The position numbers and the translations under genes were made by a program. Below are positions 6,072 through 12,002 of a stretch of 37,159 nucleotides of DNA, one piece after another. Position 1 is the stretch's first letter. Every line of letters begins with the position of its first letter. The stretch covers positions 1 through 37,159 of IMG/VR virus record IMGVR_UViG_3300011113_000379. One strand, given 5' to 3'. The notes under the pieces were generated by a model. The model made no database searches. It saw nothing but the letters and a program-made list of their open reading frames with translations, and was not told the origin of the DNA. The stretch is from a virus.

Positions 6072-6380
6072 TTGCAAACCACATCCCAAGAGACGCAAGC
6101 TCTCACAGCCGCCGAACAGGCAGCACGCGAAAAACGCCACGAATTCATTTACCTGATCTGCTTTCTTGAGGCAGATGAGCACGCCCACGCGCTTACTCAG
6201 CAGCAAAAGGCCATTTGGAAGCGCAATGGCTTCCGCAATACCCCTTACACCGAAGCGTTGTCGCATGCCAGATATGCACTGAACGACATTGCGGCAGAAC
6301 ACGCCCGCAAACTTACACGCGATGGCAAGCTGCTGTTTGCCTTTCAAGGCACCACAGTGTTGCAAGGCTGCGCAGCATGA
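6072..6380 (+). CDS. Hypothetical protein, first gene of accessory operon (TTG start)
   Basis: This encodes 102 residues, helical, charged and soluble, with no recognised domain (N-terminal part rich in A, E, Q; then HEFIYLICFLEADEHAHAL). Translation appears to start at TTG 6072, because GGAG lies six bases upstream and no ATG follows anywhere in the frame. It overlaps the next gene as ATGA. Position directly after the PL-like promoter is that of early accessory or anti-host genes, but no function can be assigned. Confidence 0.7.
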   Translation: MQTTSQETQALTAAEQAAREKRHEFIYLICFLEADEHAHALTQQQKAIWKRNGFRNTPYTEALSHARYALNDIAAEHARKLTRDGKLLFAFQGTTVLQGCAA

Positions 6381-7258
6381 GCCGCCTTCGCCGCTTTGCC
6401 ATAACCACCTGCCTGGCCCTGCTGGAGTCTGGTTGTGGTGGCCAGGTGGCTGCAAAGCCTGCAAACATTTGCATGCAGCCATCGGATCGGGTGATTGCCA
6501 TGGCCAACTGCGATGCCGTGCTGCAGCCGCTTGGCGAGACTGACCCGGTTAAATCGGCAGCTGCGCAGGCCGCACTAGGCCCCAATGTCATTGGCTGGAC
6601 CCTGGGCGAAGTGCCCAGCAGCGACAAGGTGCGCGCGCAGGGTGCTATTACTGATGACATGGTGGCACGTGCACCGGCCTTGCTGGCTGAAATGGCGAAG
6701 TACCCAAATATTCAATGGGTTTTTGTTGCCGATGAGCTGGGCTGGTGCGATACCCGCACATGCCTTTATGACTACCTGCCGCAACTGCTCTACAAAGCAC
6801 GGCTGGCGCGGGCGGCTGGCAAAAAGGTGCTGATCTCCATGCAGCCCGGCATCTTGACCCAGTACCCCGATGCAGTGGTCGACGGCATCAACGAGGTGGA
6901 CGGGATTGTCTTTGACATTTACCCCTCGATTCCCTTCGCCGCCAACTTTGGCAATTGCAAGCTCAACGATAACCCCTACTCCACAGAGTTGCATTGCGCA
7001 GTGGAGCGCGTGCGGCGCATGGGTTTTAAGGGTGCGATTGTGTATGCCGCCCAAGGCTTCAAGCTGACCAGCGATACCGATGCATGGCTGCATGCCCAGC
7101 TTGTTTTGCAGCAGGAAACACTGCGCAGCGCCAAGACCCTGGGCGCTGATGCTGTAGTCATTTTTGGCTGCCACCGCGATGCGTACTTGCAACGCGTGGT
7201 GCCCAACTTGGTGCCCCTCTGTGGCACTGCTTATGAACCACTTGTAACCCCCAACTGA
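6377..7258 (+). CDS. Exported, possibly lipid-anchored protein with TIM-barrel hydrolase look
   Basis: This encodes 293 residues, starting at the ATGA overlap with the previous gene. The N-terminus has two arginine pairs and a hydrophobic core ending ALLESGCGG. Cys-20 could be a lipid attachment site, although E at -3 departs from the usual lipobox. The mature part alternates beta strands and helices as a TIM barrel does: VIGWTLGEVP, IQWVFVADELGW, KKVLISMQP, VDGIVFDIYPSIP, KGAIVYAAQGF, ADAVVIFGC. The acidic residues at strand ends (ADELGW, FDIYP) would fit a glycoside hydrolase active site. Six or more cysteines suggest disulfides outside the cytoplasm. An envelope-modifying or exclusion role is inferred. 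Confidence 0.65.
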   Translation: MSRLRRFAITTCLALLESGCGGQVAAKPANICMQPSDRVIAMANCDAVLQPLGETDPVKSAAAQAALGPNVIGWTLGEVPSSDKVRAQGAITDDMVARAPALLAEMAKYPNIQWVFVADELGWCDTRTCLYDYLPQLLYKARLARAAGKKVLISMQPGILTQYPDAVVDGINEVDGIVFDIYPSIPFAANFGNCKLNDNPYSTELHCAVERVRRMGFKGAIVYAAQGFKLTSDTDAWLHAQLVLQQETLRSAKTLGADAVVIFGCHRDAYLQRVVPNLVPLCGTAYEPLVTPN

Positions 7259-7269
7259 AAGGCCAAGCC

Positions 7270-7557
7270 ATGAACACCACCACCCTCACCAACTGGGCGC
7301 TGGCCCTGGCCATTGTGGCCCTGTACGCAGGCATGCAGCACCTAGACGGCCCCACCGACGCGCAGGCGCAGTGGGACCAGTCTGCGGCCTTGCAGGACGC
7401 TATCAAAACCGAAGCACAAACCGCAAGGTTTGCGGGGGCTGCGGGGCAAATTTGCGGTAACGGCAACTGGAGCCAGGACGCTGATGGCGCGGTGGTGTGC
7501 CATGTGCGCAAGCCGCGCGGCGCTGGGGTGGTGTTGACCAAGATGGAGGGCAAGTAA
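7270..7557 (+). CDS. Small membrane-anchored hypothetical protein
   Basis: This encodes 95 residues. A single hydrophobic segment (about residues 8-22, WALALAIVALYAGMQ) anchors a soluble C-terminal part that contains two cysteines (ICGNGNW and VVCHVRK) separated by about 18 residues. It follows the exported protein gene by 11 bases and overlaps the next start as TAATG. It is probably inserted in the inner membrane with the cysteine pair in the periplasm. No family is recognised. Confidence 0.7.
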   Translation: MNTTTLTNWALALAIVALYAGMQHLDGPTDAQAQWDQSAALQDAIKTEAQTARFAGAAGQICGNGNWSQDADGAVVCHVRKPRGAGVVLTKMEGK

Positions 7558-7904
7558 TGGCTGAAAACAAATACAGCGGTGAACCTGCGCCACATTTTGT
7601 GACCATCGACCCCTTGGACCAGCCGCGCCGTGTGATGTGGCTGGACAAGGAAGACCAGCCCTATGCTGCGCCCTTTCAATACAGCTGCCAGGCGCTTGGC
7701 ATCTGCCAAAACCGCTACCCAGATTGCGGCCGGTGCGATGACTACCACCCCGAAGATGAGTCAGAAACGCTGACCCCGATGGACCATATATACGCATGGT
7801 GCATATCAGGCGCGATTGTCCTGGCCGCTTTTATTGGCGTGTGCGTGTTAGCCCTATCTGCTGGGTGGATTGTTCATCTGGTTGCAAAGCTGTGGCCACT
7901 ATGA
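7557..7904 (+). CDS. Small protein with cysteine knuckle and C-terminal membrane helix
   Basis: This encodes 115 residues from the ATG that shares a base with the preceding TAA. The middle carries four cysteines (SCQALGICQNRYPDCGRCDDY, arranged C-x5-C-x6-C-x2-C), a likely metal-binding or disulfide knuckle. The last 35 residues form one strong transmembrane helix (about 83-107). It is coupled to both neighbours by overlapping starts and stops, making 7270-8203 one translational unit. Function is unknown. Confidence 0.7.
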   Translation: MAENKYSGEPAPHFVTIDPLDQPRRVMWLDKEDQPYAAPFQYSCQALGICQNRYPDCGRCDDYHPEDESETLTPMDHIYAWCISGAIVLAAFIGVCVLALSAGWIVHLVAKLWPL

Positions 7905-8203
7905 ACACCATCAACACCCTGCCGCCCGTGACCGACGCGCACCGCCAGGCCGCCTTTGCCGCCATGCGCTGGACCAGCTGCACTTATGCCCAGGCGATGG
8001 CCTGCACGGTCAAAAGCCGCGTGATCGAGTGCCGCGCCGCCCAGCTGCGCACCCAGGAGTGGGAGCGCACCACCAAACGCACCGTGGTGCCCGTTCGCCG
8101 CGTGCGCCTGGGGGCAGATGGCCACCCGATGGGCTGGTGCACGCAGCTGGCGCCGGGGGCGCGGGTGAGCACGCCGCAAAACGATTTTTTTAACCACTTG
8201 TAA
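7901..8203 (+). CDS. Hypothetical phage protein
   Basis: This encodes 100 residues, starting at an ATGA overlap. It is basic, with a helical N-terminal half (AHRQAAFAAMRWTSCTYAQAMACTV split across two helices) that may form an HTH-like pair, and an arginine-rich centre (RTTKRTVVPVRRVRLG). Small basic proteins of this kind in early phage operons often bind DNA, but no definite motif is visible. Confidence 0.65.
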   Translation: MNTINTLPPVTDAHRQAAFAAMRWTSCTYAQAMACTVKSRVIECRAAQLRTQEWERTTKRTVVPVRRVRLGADGHPMGWCTQLAPGARVSTPQNDFFNHL

Positions 8204-8216
8204 CTGGATTCGGAAC

Positions 8217-8609
8217 ATGACAACCACTCTCACCTCTATTTCACTGAACGCCCTGCCCGCCATCGGCGCAGACCTTGACAGCGGCACCTTTGCCGGCCTG
8301 ACCACCCGCAAAGACGGCACCCACTGCGCGGTGGTCTTGCTGCCCACCAAACCCACCAAGATACTGGCATGGAAACCCGCCATGACCTGGGCAAAGAAGC
8401 AAGACGGCGAGCTGCCCACCCGCCCCGTTGCCGCCCTGCTTTTCGCCAACGTCAAAGACAAGCTGGAGCCCACCTGGCACTGGACCAGCGACGAAGACGA
8501 CGCTTCCTACGCCTGGACCTGCTACTTCTACTACGGCAGCCAGTTCAACAGCCACAAGAGCTACGAGGGCTCGGTTGTTGCCGTCCGCCTGATTCCACTC
8601 ACCGCTTAA
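8217..8609 (+). CDS. DUF1566/C-type-lectin-like protein, copy 1 (putative variable protein)
   Basis: This encodes 130 residues, with GGAA upstream and no signal peptide. The second half has the DUF1566-like arrangement: a G-T-H-C-A-V-V strand, a helix followed by GELPTRPVAALLFAN, then EPTWHWTSDED, an aromatic-rich segment and SYEGSVVAVRLI as the last strand. This C-type-lectin-type fold is used by variable proteins of diversity-generating retroelements. Its final third is nearly identical to the paralogue downstream, except for seven hypervariable codons (see the repeat features). It sits in the early accessory operon, not among the tail genes, so an intracellular ligand-binding role is more likely than receptor binding. 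Confidence 0.75.
   Translation: MTTTLTSISLNALPAIGADLDSGTFAGLTTRKDGTHCAVVLLPTKPTKILAWKPAMTWAKKQDGELPTRPVAALLFANVKDKLEPTWHWTSDEDDASYAWTCYFYYGSQFNSHKSYEGSVVAVRLIPLTA
8499..8588 (+). repeat. Variable-region-like repeat, copy 1
   Basis: Aligned with 9000-9089, 23 of 30 codons are identical in all three bases. The other seven, at 8508, 8517, 8523, 8529, 8544, 8547 and 8550, read TAC, ACC, TAC, TAC, TTC, AAC, AGC here and differ at 12 first or second positions and never at the third. All are NNC, the products expected from AAC template codons. The last 36 bases (8553-8588) are invariant and could serve as the initiation-of-mutagenic-homology end. Upstream of 8499 the two genes diverge at silent sites too. 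Confidence 0.7.
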
Positions 8610-8639
8610 TTCTTCAATCCTTTTCTACCGGAGCCAACC

Positions 8640-9110
8640 ATGCAAGCCATCACCCTTGAAGCCATTGACGCCAAACAGGTCGAACTAAACCTGCTCATTG
8701 CAAAATTTAAAGAACAAGCAACCCAGACCACCGTACACACGTTTGCACAGGTAGACATAACCCTGCGCCCTGGTGACCAATACGCTGGCCCAGTGCTGGA
8801 CGCATCTGGCAAGGTTCTGCACCACCTGGTGATGATGGACGAACGCCCCGCTAACAAACTGAACTGGCAAGCCGCAAAAGACTGGGCCGCAGCCATCGGT
8901 GCAAACCTGCCCACGCGCCAAGAACTGGCATTGATCTACGCCAACTGCAAGCCGCACCTACAGCCTACGTGGCATTGGTCCTGCGAAGAGCACGAAGAAG
9001 ACGCTTCCTTCGCCTGGTACTGCAACTTCAGCTACGGCAGCCAGGACTTCTACCACAAGAGCTACGAGGGCTCGGTTGTTGCCGTCCGCCGCATTCACGT
9101 CAGCGCTTAG
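8640..9110 (+). CDS. DUF1566/C-type-lectin-like protein, copy 2 (putative variable protein)
   Basis: This encodes 156 residues, a paralogue of the preceding gene with a longer N-terminal part: a helix EAIDAKQVELNLLIAKFKEQ, then a beta region. The shared domain covers about residues 70-156 and includes the LPTRQELALIYAN helix, QPTWHWSCEEHEEDASFAW, and SYEGSVVAVRRI as the last strand. The genes are only 30 bases apart, and both are followed by TTCAATCCTTTT, so they arose by tandem duplication. Exposed residues in the variable segment are mainly Y, F, S, N, D, typical of a binding surface. Confidence 0.75.
   Translation: MQAITLEAIDAKQVELNLLIAKFKEQATQTTVHTFAQVDITLRPGDQYAGPVLDASGKVLHHLVMMDERPANKLNWQAAKDWAAAIGANLPTRQELALIYANCKPHLQPTWHWSCEEHEEDASFAWYCNFSYGSQDFYHKSYEGSVVAVRRIHVSA
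9000..9089 (+). repeat. Variable-region-like repeat, copy 2
   Basis: Counterpart of 8499-8588. Variable codons at 9009, 9018, 9024, 9030, 9045, 9048 and 9051 read TTC, TAC, AAC, AGC, GAC, TTC, TAC. The invariant 3' part is 9054-9089. No third copy, template-like copy or reverse transcriptase gene was seen anywhere in the window. Confidence 0.7.
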
Positions 9111-9142
9111 TCCTTCAATCCTTTTGACTTGAGCCACCCCAC

Positions 9143-9610
9143 ATGGCATACAACACATTGTCACTCGCCGAAAAGATCAGCACCAAAACCGCCAAAGCTG
9201 GTGATTGCTTGATTTGGCAAGGCCAAAAAGATAAACGCGGGTATGGCCGCCTGCGTTTGAATGGCCGCATGCAACGTGCCCACCGCATTGCCTTTGAGCT
9301 TCGCCATGGGCCAATCGGCAGCGGCATGGTGATCTTGCATTCCTGTGACAACCCGAGCTGCGTCAACACCGACCACCTCTCTACGGGAACCCAGCTTGCC
9401 AACGTGCGCGACATGCTCGACAAAGGCCGTGCAAACAAGGCAACCGGCGCAAGGAATGCCAAGACCAAGCTGACACCCGATCAGGTTGCGGCAGCACGCG
9501 CCAAACACATACCAGGTAAGTATGGGCACGGCTCCCACGCGCTGGCAAAGGAGTTTGGAATCTCCAAACCCGCCATGCGTGCCATTTTGCTGGGAAAGGC
9601 GCACAAGTGA
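9143..9610 (+). CDS. HNH homing-type endonuclease
   Basis: This encodes 155 residues. The HNH_3-type core spans about residues 44-80: RAHRIAFELRHG, then the zinc/active-site string with H66, C68, D69, N70, C73, N75 and H78 (LHSCDNPSCVNTDHLS). The C-terminal 50 residues contain an HTH-like segment (SHALAKEFGISKPAMRAILLG) for target recognition. Free-standing genes of this type move between phage genomes by homing and often sit, as here, between unrelated accessory genes. An SD-like GAG lies before the start. Confidence 0.85.
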   Translation: MAYNTLSLAEKISTKTAKAGDCLIWQGQKDKRGYGRLRLNGRMQRAHRIAFELRHGPIGSGMVILHSCDNPSCVNTDHLSTGTQLANVRDMLDKGRANKATGARNAKTKLTPDQVAAARAKHIPGKYGHGSHALAKEFGISKPAMRAILLGKAHK

Positions 9611-9678
9611 ACGCTATCACTTCAATAGCTACTCCAGCATATTCCTCGGGGGCTAGGTGCCAATCTGACTATATGCGT

Positions 9679-9708
9679 TTGACGCCAGCCAATTGCTTCG
9701 GCTACACT
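9679..9708 (+). promoter_or_regulatory. Sigma-70 promoter of the immunity-RNA locus
   Basis: TTGACG (9679-9684) is followed after 18 bases by TACACT (9703-9708). The predicted start is near 9715, at the foot of the first leader hairpin. A promoter standing here, just after the HNH gene and 255 bases before the next start codon, shows that the gap makes its own transcript. Confidence 0.6.
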
Positions 9709-9711
9709 CCG

Positions 9712-9767
9712 CCCGTCAGCGCAAAAAAAGCGCTGATCGGGTTTGGAAGCCCGTTGAAGCTCTGCGA
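9712..9767 (+). promoter_or_regulatory. Leader hairpin and upstream antisense target (seqA-like)
   Basis: CCCGTCAGCGC (9712-9722) pairs with 9730-9741 across a seven-A loop, one base bulged. Then come two target elements: GGGTTTGGAAG (9739-9749) and GAAGCTCTGCGA (9756-9767). These are complementary, each with one bulged base, to 9883-9892 and 9865-9877 in the multibranch RNA downstream. Pairing would therefore be local or in trans, as between P4 seqA and the CI RNA. Confidence 0.6.
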
Positions 9768-9770
9768 TGA

Positions 9771-9806
9771 AAGCCGCAGCCACCGCACAGGAATTGCGGC
9801 TTTTTT
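9771..9806 (+). terminator. Terminator between seqA-like target and immunity RNA
   Basis: AAGCCGCA (9771-9778) pairs with TGCGGCTT (9795-9802) and runs into TTTTTT (9801-9806). The loop is long (16 bases). In P4, pairing of the CI RNA with seqA promotes termination in the leader; a terminator in this place fits that scheme. Confidence 0.65.
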
Positions 9807-9825
9807 GTTCGTGCCTCCATTTTTT

Positions 9826-9904
9826 GGCGGCTCGGACGGGAGGCCAGCAATGGCCTGCCGGTTCTCGCAAGAGCTTCCCGGTCTTCCAACCCGTTCGAGC
9901 CGCC
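9826..9904 (+). ncRNA. P4 CI / P1 C4-like antisense immunity RNA
   Basis: The outer stem pairs GGCGGCTCGGACGGG (9826-9840) with 9890-9904 over 15 bases with a single G-U. Inside are two hairpins with GCAA tetraloops: AGGCCA-GCAA-TGGCCT (9841-9856), and CCGG...CTC-GCAA-GAG...CCGG (9858-9881). Unpaired or weakly paired CAAGAGCTTC (9868-9877) and CTTCCAACCC (9883-9892) are complementary to targets both upstream (9739-9767) and downstream (9913-9953). A multibranch RNA complementary to seqA- and seqC-like sites on its two sides is what defines the P4 CI and P1/P7 C4 family of immunity RNAs. Membership is inferred from structure, not from an alignment. Confidence 0.7.
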
Positions 9905-9910
9905 GCCATC

Positions 9911-9957
9911 GTTTGGAAGCGAGGGCGACGGTTTTTGCAAACCGAAGCTCTTGGAGG
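9911..9957 (+). promoter_or_regulatory. Downstream antisense target (seqC-like) covering the RBS
   Basis: TTGGAAG (9913-9919) is complementary to 9883-9889. GAAGCTCTTG (9944-9953) is a perfect 10-base complement of 9868-9877 in the RNA. The second element abuts and overlaps by one base the ribosome binding site GGAGG (9953-9957), six bases before the ATG at 9964. Pairing should therefore block translation of that gene, release the terminator, or both. Confidence 0.65.
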
Positions 9958-9963
9958 CCACAC

Positions 9964-10422
9964 ATGGCTACTTCTTTCACGCCCGAACTGGGCATTCGCA
10001 TCCGTTTTTCAGAATACAAAGCCGACTGGTGGGGCACCCGCGCCCAGCTTGAAGCCGAAGGCTTTATTCCCGATGGCACTCTATGGCCAGAGGGTAAAAG
10101 GTGTACCCGCGTTGACACAGCCACCGCGTGGTTTTGCATTTACCGCATCGGCGGCGATGCCACAGAGCCCAGCAAAAACACGCTGTACCGCGTGCACCAC
10201 TACTCCCAGAAGAACGATTGGCGACAGCGCCATTTCAATAAAAAGCTGCAGGAGGCGTTGGATATTGCAGCCATCGGGGGTGCTGCTTGGACGGAGGCAA
10301 AACAAAAACACATCGCTACCAGCCGCGATAGCGCTTTTCAGGAATTCAAAAACAAACTATTGGGACTGAAAAAGCGCGGGCGCAAGCCAGTCGCACACAT
10401 TGAGCCTAAGGAACAGGCATGA
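9964..10422 (+). CDS. Unknown early protein under antisense-RNA control
   Basis: This encodes 152 residues from ATG 9964, set by GGAGG at ideal spacing. The frame stays open upstream to 9607, but that part is the structured RNA and is not believed to be coding. The protein is basic (LLGLKKRGRKP near the end) with a beta-rich first half (GIRIRFSEYKADWWGTRAQLE, YRVHHYSQKNDWRQRHF) and a helical second half. I do not recognise the family. By analogy with P1 ant/icd or P4 kil/eta genes it should be a function that harms lysogeny or the host if expressed, which would explain the RNA brake. It overlaps the next gene by ATGA. Confidence 0.7.
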   Translation: MATSFTPELGIRIRFSEYKADWWGTRAQLEAEGFIPDGTLWPEGKRCTRVDTATAWFCIYRIGGDATEPSKNTLYRVHHYSQKNDWRQRHFNKKLQEALDIAAIGGAAWTEAKQKHIATSRDSAFQEFKNKLLGLKKRGRKPVAHIEPKEQA

Positions 10423-11081
10423 ACCAAATCGGCAACATCAAGCACGGACAGCACGGGACGCTGACCTATCGCCGCTGGAAGTCAATGCGCCAGCGCTCAG
10501 CAAAGGTCGACGGCTACTACGCCGCCGTCATATGCTGCGCGCGTTGGGCTGAATTCAAAGCATTCTTGGCTGACATGGGCGAATGCCCAATAGGCCACAC
10601 CTTGGATCGCATTGACAACCAGCGTGGCTACGAACCTGGGAATTGCCGCTGGGCTACTGTCGCTAAACAGAACGCCAATCGCACTTCTGTCGTGTTGCTT
10701 AACCATGCCGGTGTATGCAAGTCCGTAGCCGACTGGGCGAATGATCTTGGTATCAGCGCAAACACGATTCGCCAACGCCTCTACCTGGGTTGGGATGCGA
10801 CACAGGCACTAATGACGCCGGTCAAAAGCAATTCCACCAAGATTTACCGTAAGAAAGCAAAAACCACCATGCCAGACCCAATCATCAGCCGCGAGCGCCT
10901 GGAGCGCGAAGCCCGCGCCGCCGCCAAGACCTACGACAACATCAACGACGCCTGCCCTTACCCGTTTGGCACCGACGCCGCGCGCATCTTTGCGGATGAA
11001 TTTAAACGCGCCCGCGCTGTCATCAACTTGGCCAATTACAGCAACACCAACGTGCCACCAGCAGCAAAGGCCACCCCATGA
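10419..11081 (+). CDS. HNH-type endonuclease-like protein with appended small phage domain
   Basis: This encodes 220 residues. The N-terminal 100 residues resemble phage HNH/AP2-type homing endonucleases: TYRRWKSMRQRS, then CPIGHTLDRIDNQRGYEPGNCRWAT (the D-R-I-D-N...G-Y-E-P-G-N-C-R-W signature, about 60-85), then an HTH (ADWANDLGISANTIRQRL, about 105-122). From residue 151 (MPDPIISRERLEREAR) the style changes to an acidic helical domain found alone in other phages. An internal ATG at 10869 could start a separate 70-residue protein, but its ribosome binding site is weak. It may be a fusion formed by homing insertion upstream of a small gene. Confidence 0.7.
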   Translation: MNQIGNIKHGQHGTLTYRRWKSMRQRSAKVDGYYAAVICCARWAEFKAFLADMGECPIGHTLDRIDNQRGYEPGNCRWATVAKQNANRTSVVLLNHAGVCKSVADWANDLGISANTIRQRLYLGWDATQALMTPVKSNSTKIYRKKAKTTMPDPIISRERLEREARAAAKTYDNINDACPYPFGTDAARIFADEFKRARAVINLANYSNTNVPPAAKATP

Positions 11082-11740
11082 CCTGGCTCCTAACCCACAC
11101 CGGCCGCGAGCACTACCTGTGCGGCCCCAGCTCCACCCACCCTGACAACGTGCCGTCCTTGAGCGAGATTGCCCACGCACTGGCCCACATCAACCGCTAC
11201 ACCGGCCACGCCGCCCGCGCCTACAGCGTGGCAGAGCACAGCCTACTCTGTGCAGACATAGCCCGCAGCGTGTTTGACGCAGACGCTGGCGGCCAGCTGG
11301 CCGCCTTGATGCACGACGCGCACGAATGCATCACCGGCGATGTGGCCAGCCCAATCAAGCAAGTGCTGGGCACCATATGGGCGCAGTTTGAAGACCTGCA
11401 CGAGCACCAGCTGCGCACGCACTACCAGCTGCTGGGCCTGTACCGCCAGCACAGCGCCATGGTGAAGCAATGCGACCTGATTGCACTGGCCACAGAGCGG
11501 CGCGACCTGATGGCGTTTAACCGGATCACCCACAAGCCATGGCCAATCATCGACACACTGCAGCGCGGCCATCTGCCGCTGGTCATACCGTGGCGAGAGG
11601 TCAACCTTATGCACGCAGTGCGCGCCAACCAATCCCCCAGCAACTGGGCGCTGATGTTTGAAGACCGTGCCCACGAACTGCTGGCCCGCACCCAAAACCT
11701 GCGCAACAACCTAGACCACACACCGGAGCAAACCGCATGA
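11078..11740 (+). CDS. HD-domain phosphohydrolase
   Basis: This encodes 220 residues of the YfbR-like/HD phosphohydrolase class common in phages. Metal ligands are visible: H54 in SVAEHSLL, then the doublet H79-D80 in ALMHDAHECITGD, and a later D in the CDLIALATERRDL helix. YfbR-type enzymes dephosphorylate deoxynucleoside monophosphates, so a nucleotide-pool or nucleotide-signal role is likely. It overlaps the preceding and following genes by ATGA, in the middle of the early plus-strand operon. Confidence 0.85.
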   Translation: MTWLLTHTGREHYLCGPSSTHPDNVPSLSEIAHALAHINRYTGHAARAYSVAEHSLLCADIARSVFDADAGGQLAALMHDAHECITGDVASPIKQVLGTIWAQFEDLHEHQLRTHYQLLGLYRQHSAMVKQCDLIALATERRDLMAFNRITHKPWPIIDTLQRGHLPLVIPWREVNLMHAVRANQSPSNWALMFEDRAHELLARTQNLRNNLDHTPEQTA

Positions 11741-11979
11741 CCAAAAAGAAATCCACCCGCACCAAAGCCGCCGAAGACGCCCGCCGCAACGCCTGGGCCG
11801 CCGGTGCCGATGCTTGCGCACCCGTTGAGGCCATGCCGCAAGTGGCCCAGCCCATGCGGATCTGCAATGCCAGCGTGCGCGGCGTTGCCTACTTTACAGG
11901 GTATGGCGAAGTGCACCAGCCGCTGCGCGCGGGGGCCGGGCAGGCTTTGCTGGTGCCTAGCCGCGGGTACAGCACTTAA
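11737..11979 (+). CDS. Hypothetical phage protein
   Basis: This encodes 80 residues: a very basic N-terminus (MTKKKSTRTKAAEDARRNAW), then a mostly neutral tail with VRGVAYFTGYGEVHQPL. It is coupled to the HD-hydrolase gene by ATGA. There is no domain I recognise. Small size and location suggest a dispensable early gene. Confidence 0.6.
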   Translation: MTKKKSTRTKAAEDARRNAWAAGADACAPVEAMPQVAQPMRICNASVRGVAYFTGYGEVHQPLRAGAGQALLVPSRGYST

Positions 11980-12002
11980 ACCAACACCAGGGGCAGACCA
12001 TC

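Noticed and set aside
6377-7258. Typical lipoprotein call for the TIM-barrel-like protein
   Set aside because: Glutamate at -3 makes the lipobox non-standard, so lipid anchoring is given only as possible.
8217-9610. A local reverse transcriptase or template repeat for the variable regions
   Set aside because: No protein with a Y-x-D-D active site, and no third copy of the invariant 36-base segment seen on either strand.
9607-9963. N-terminal extension of the 9964 gene, in frame back to 9607
   Set aside because: This part encodes the paired RNA structure, contains the internal terminator, and the ATG at 9964 has an ideal GGAGG.
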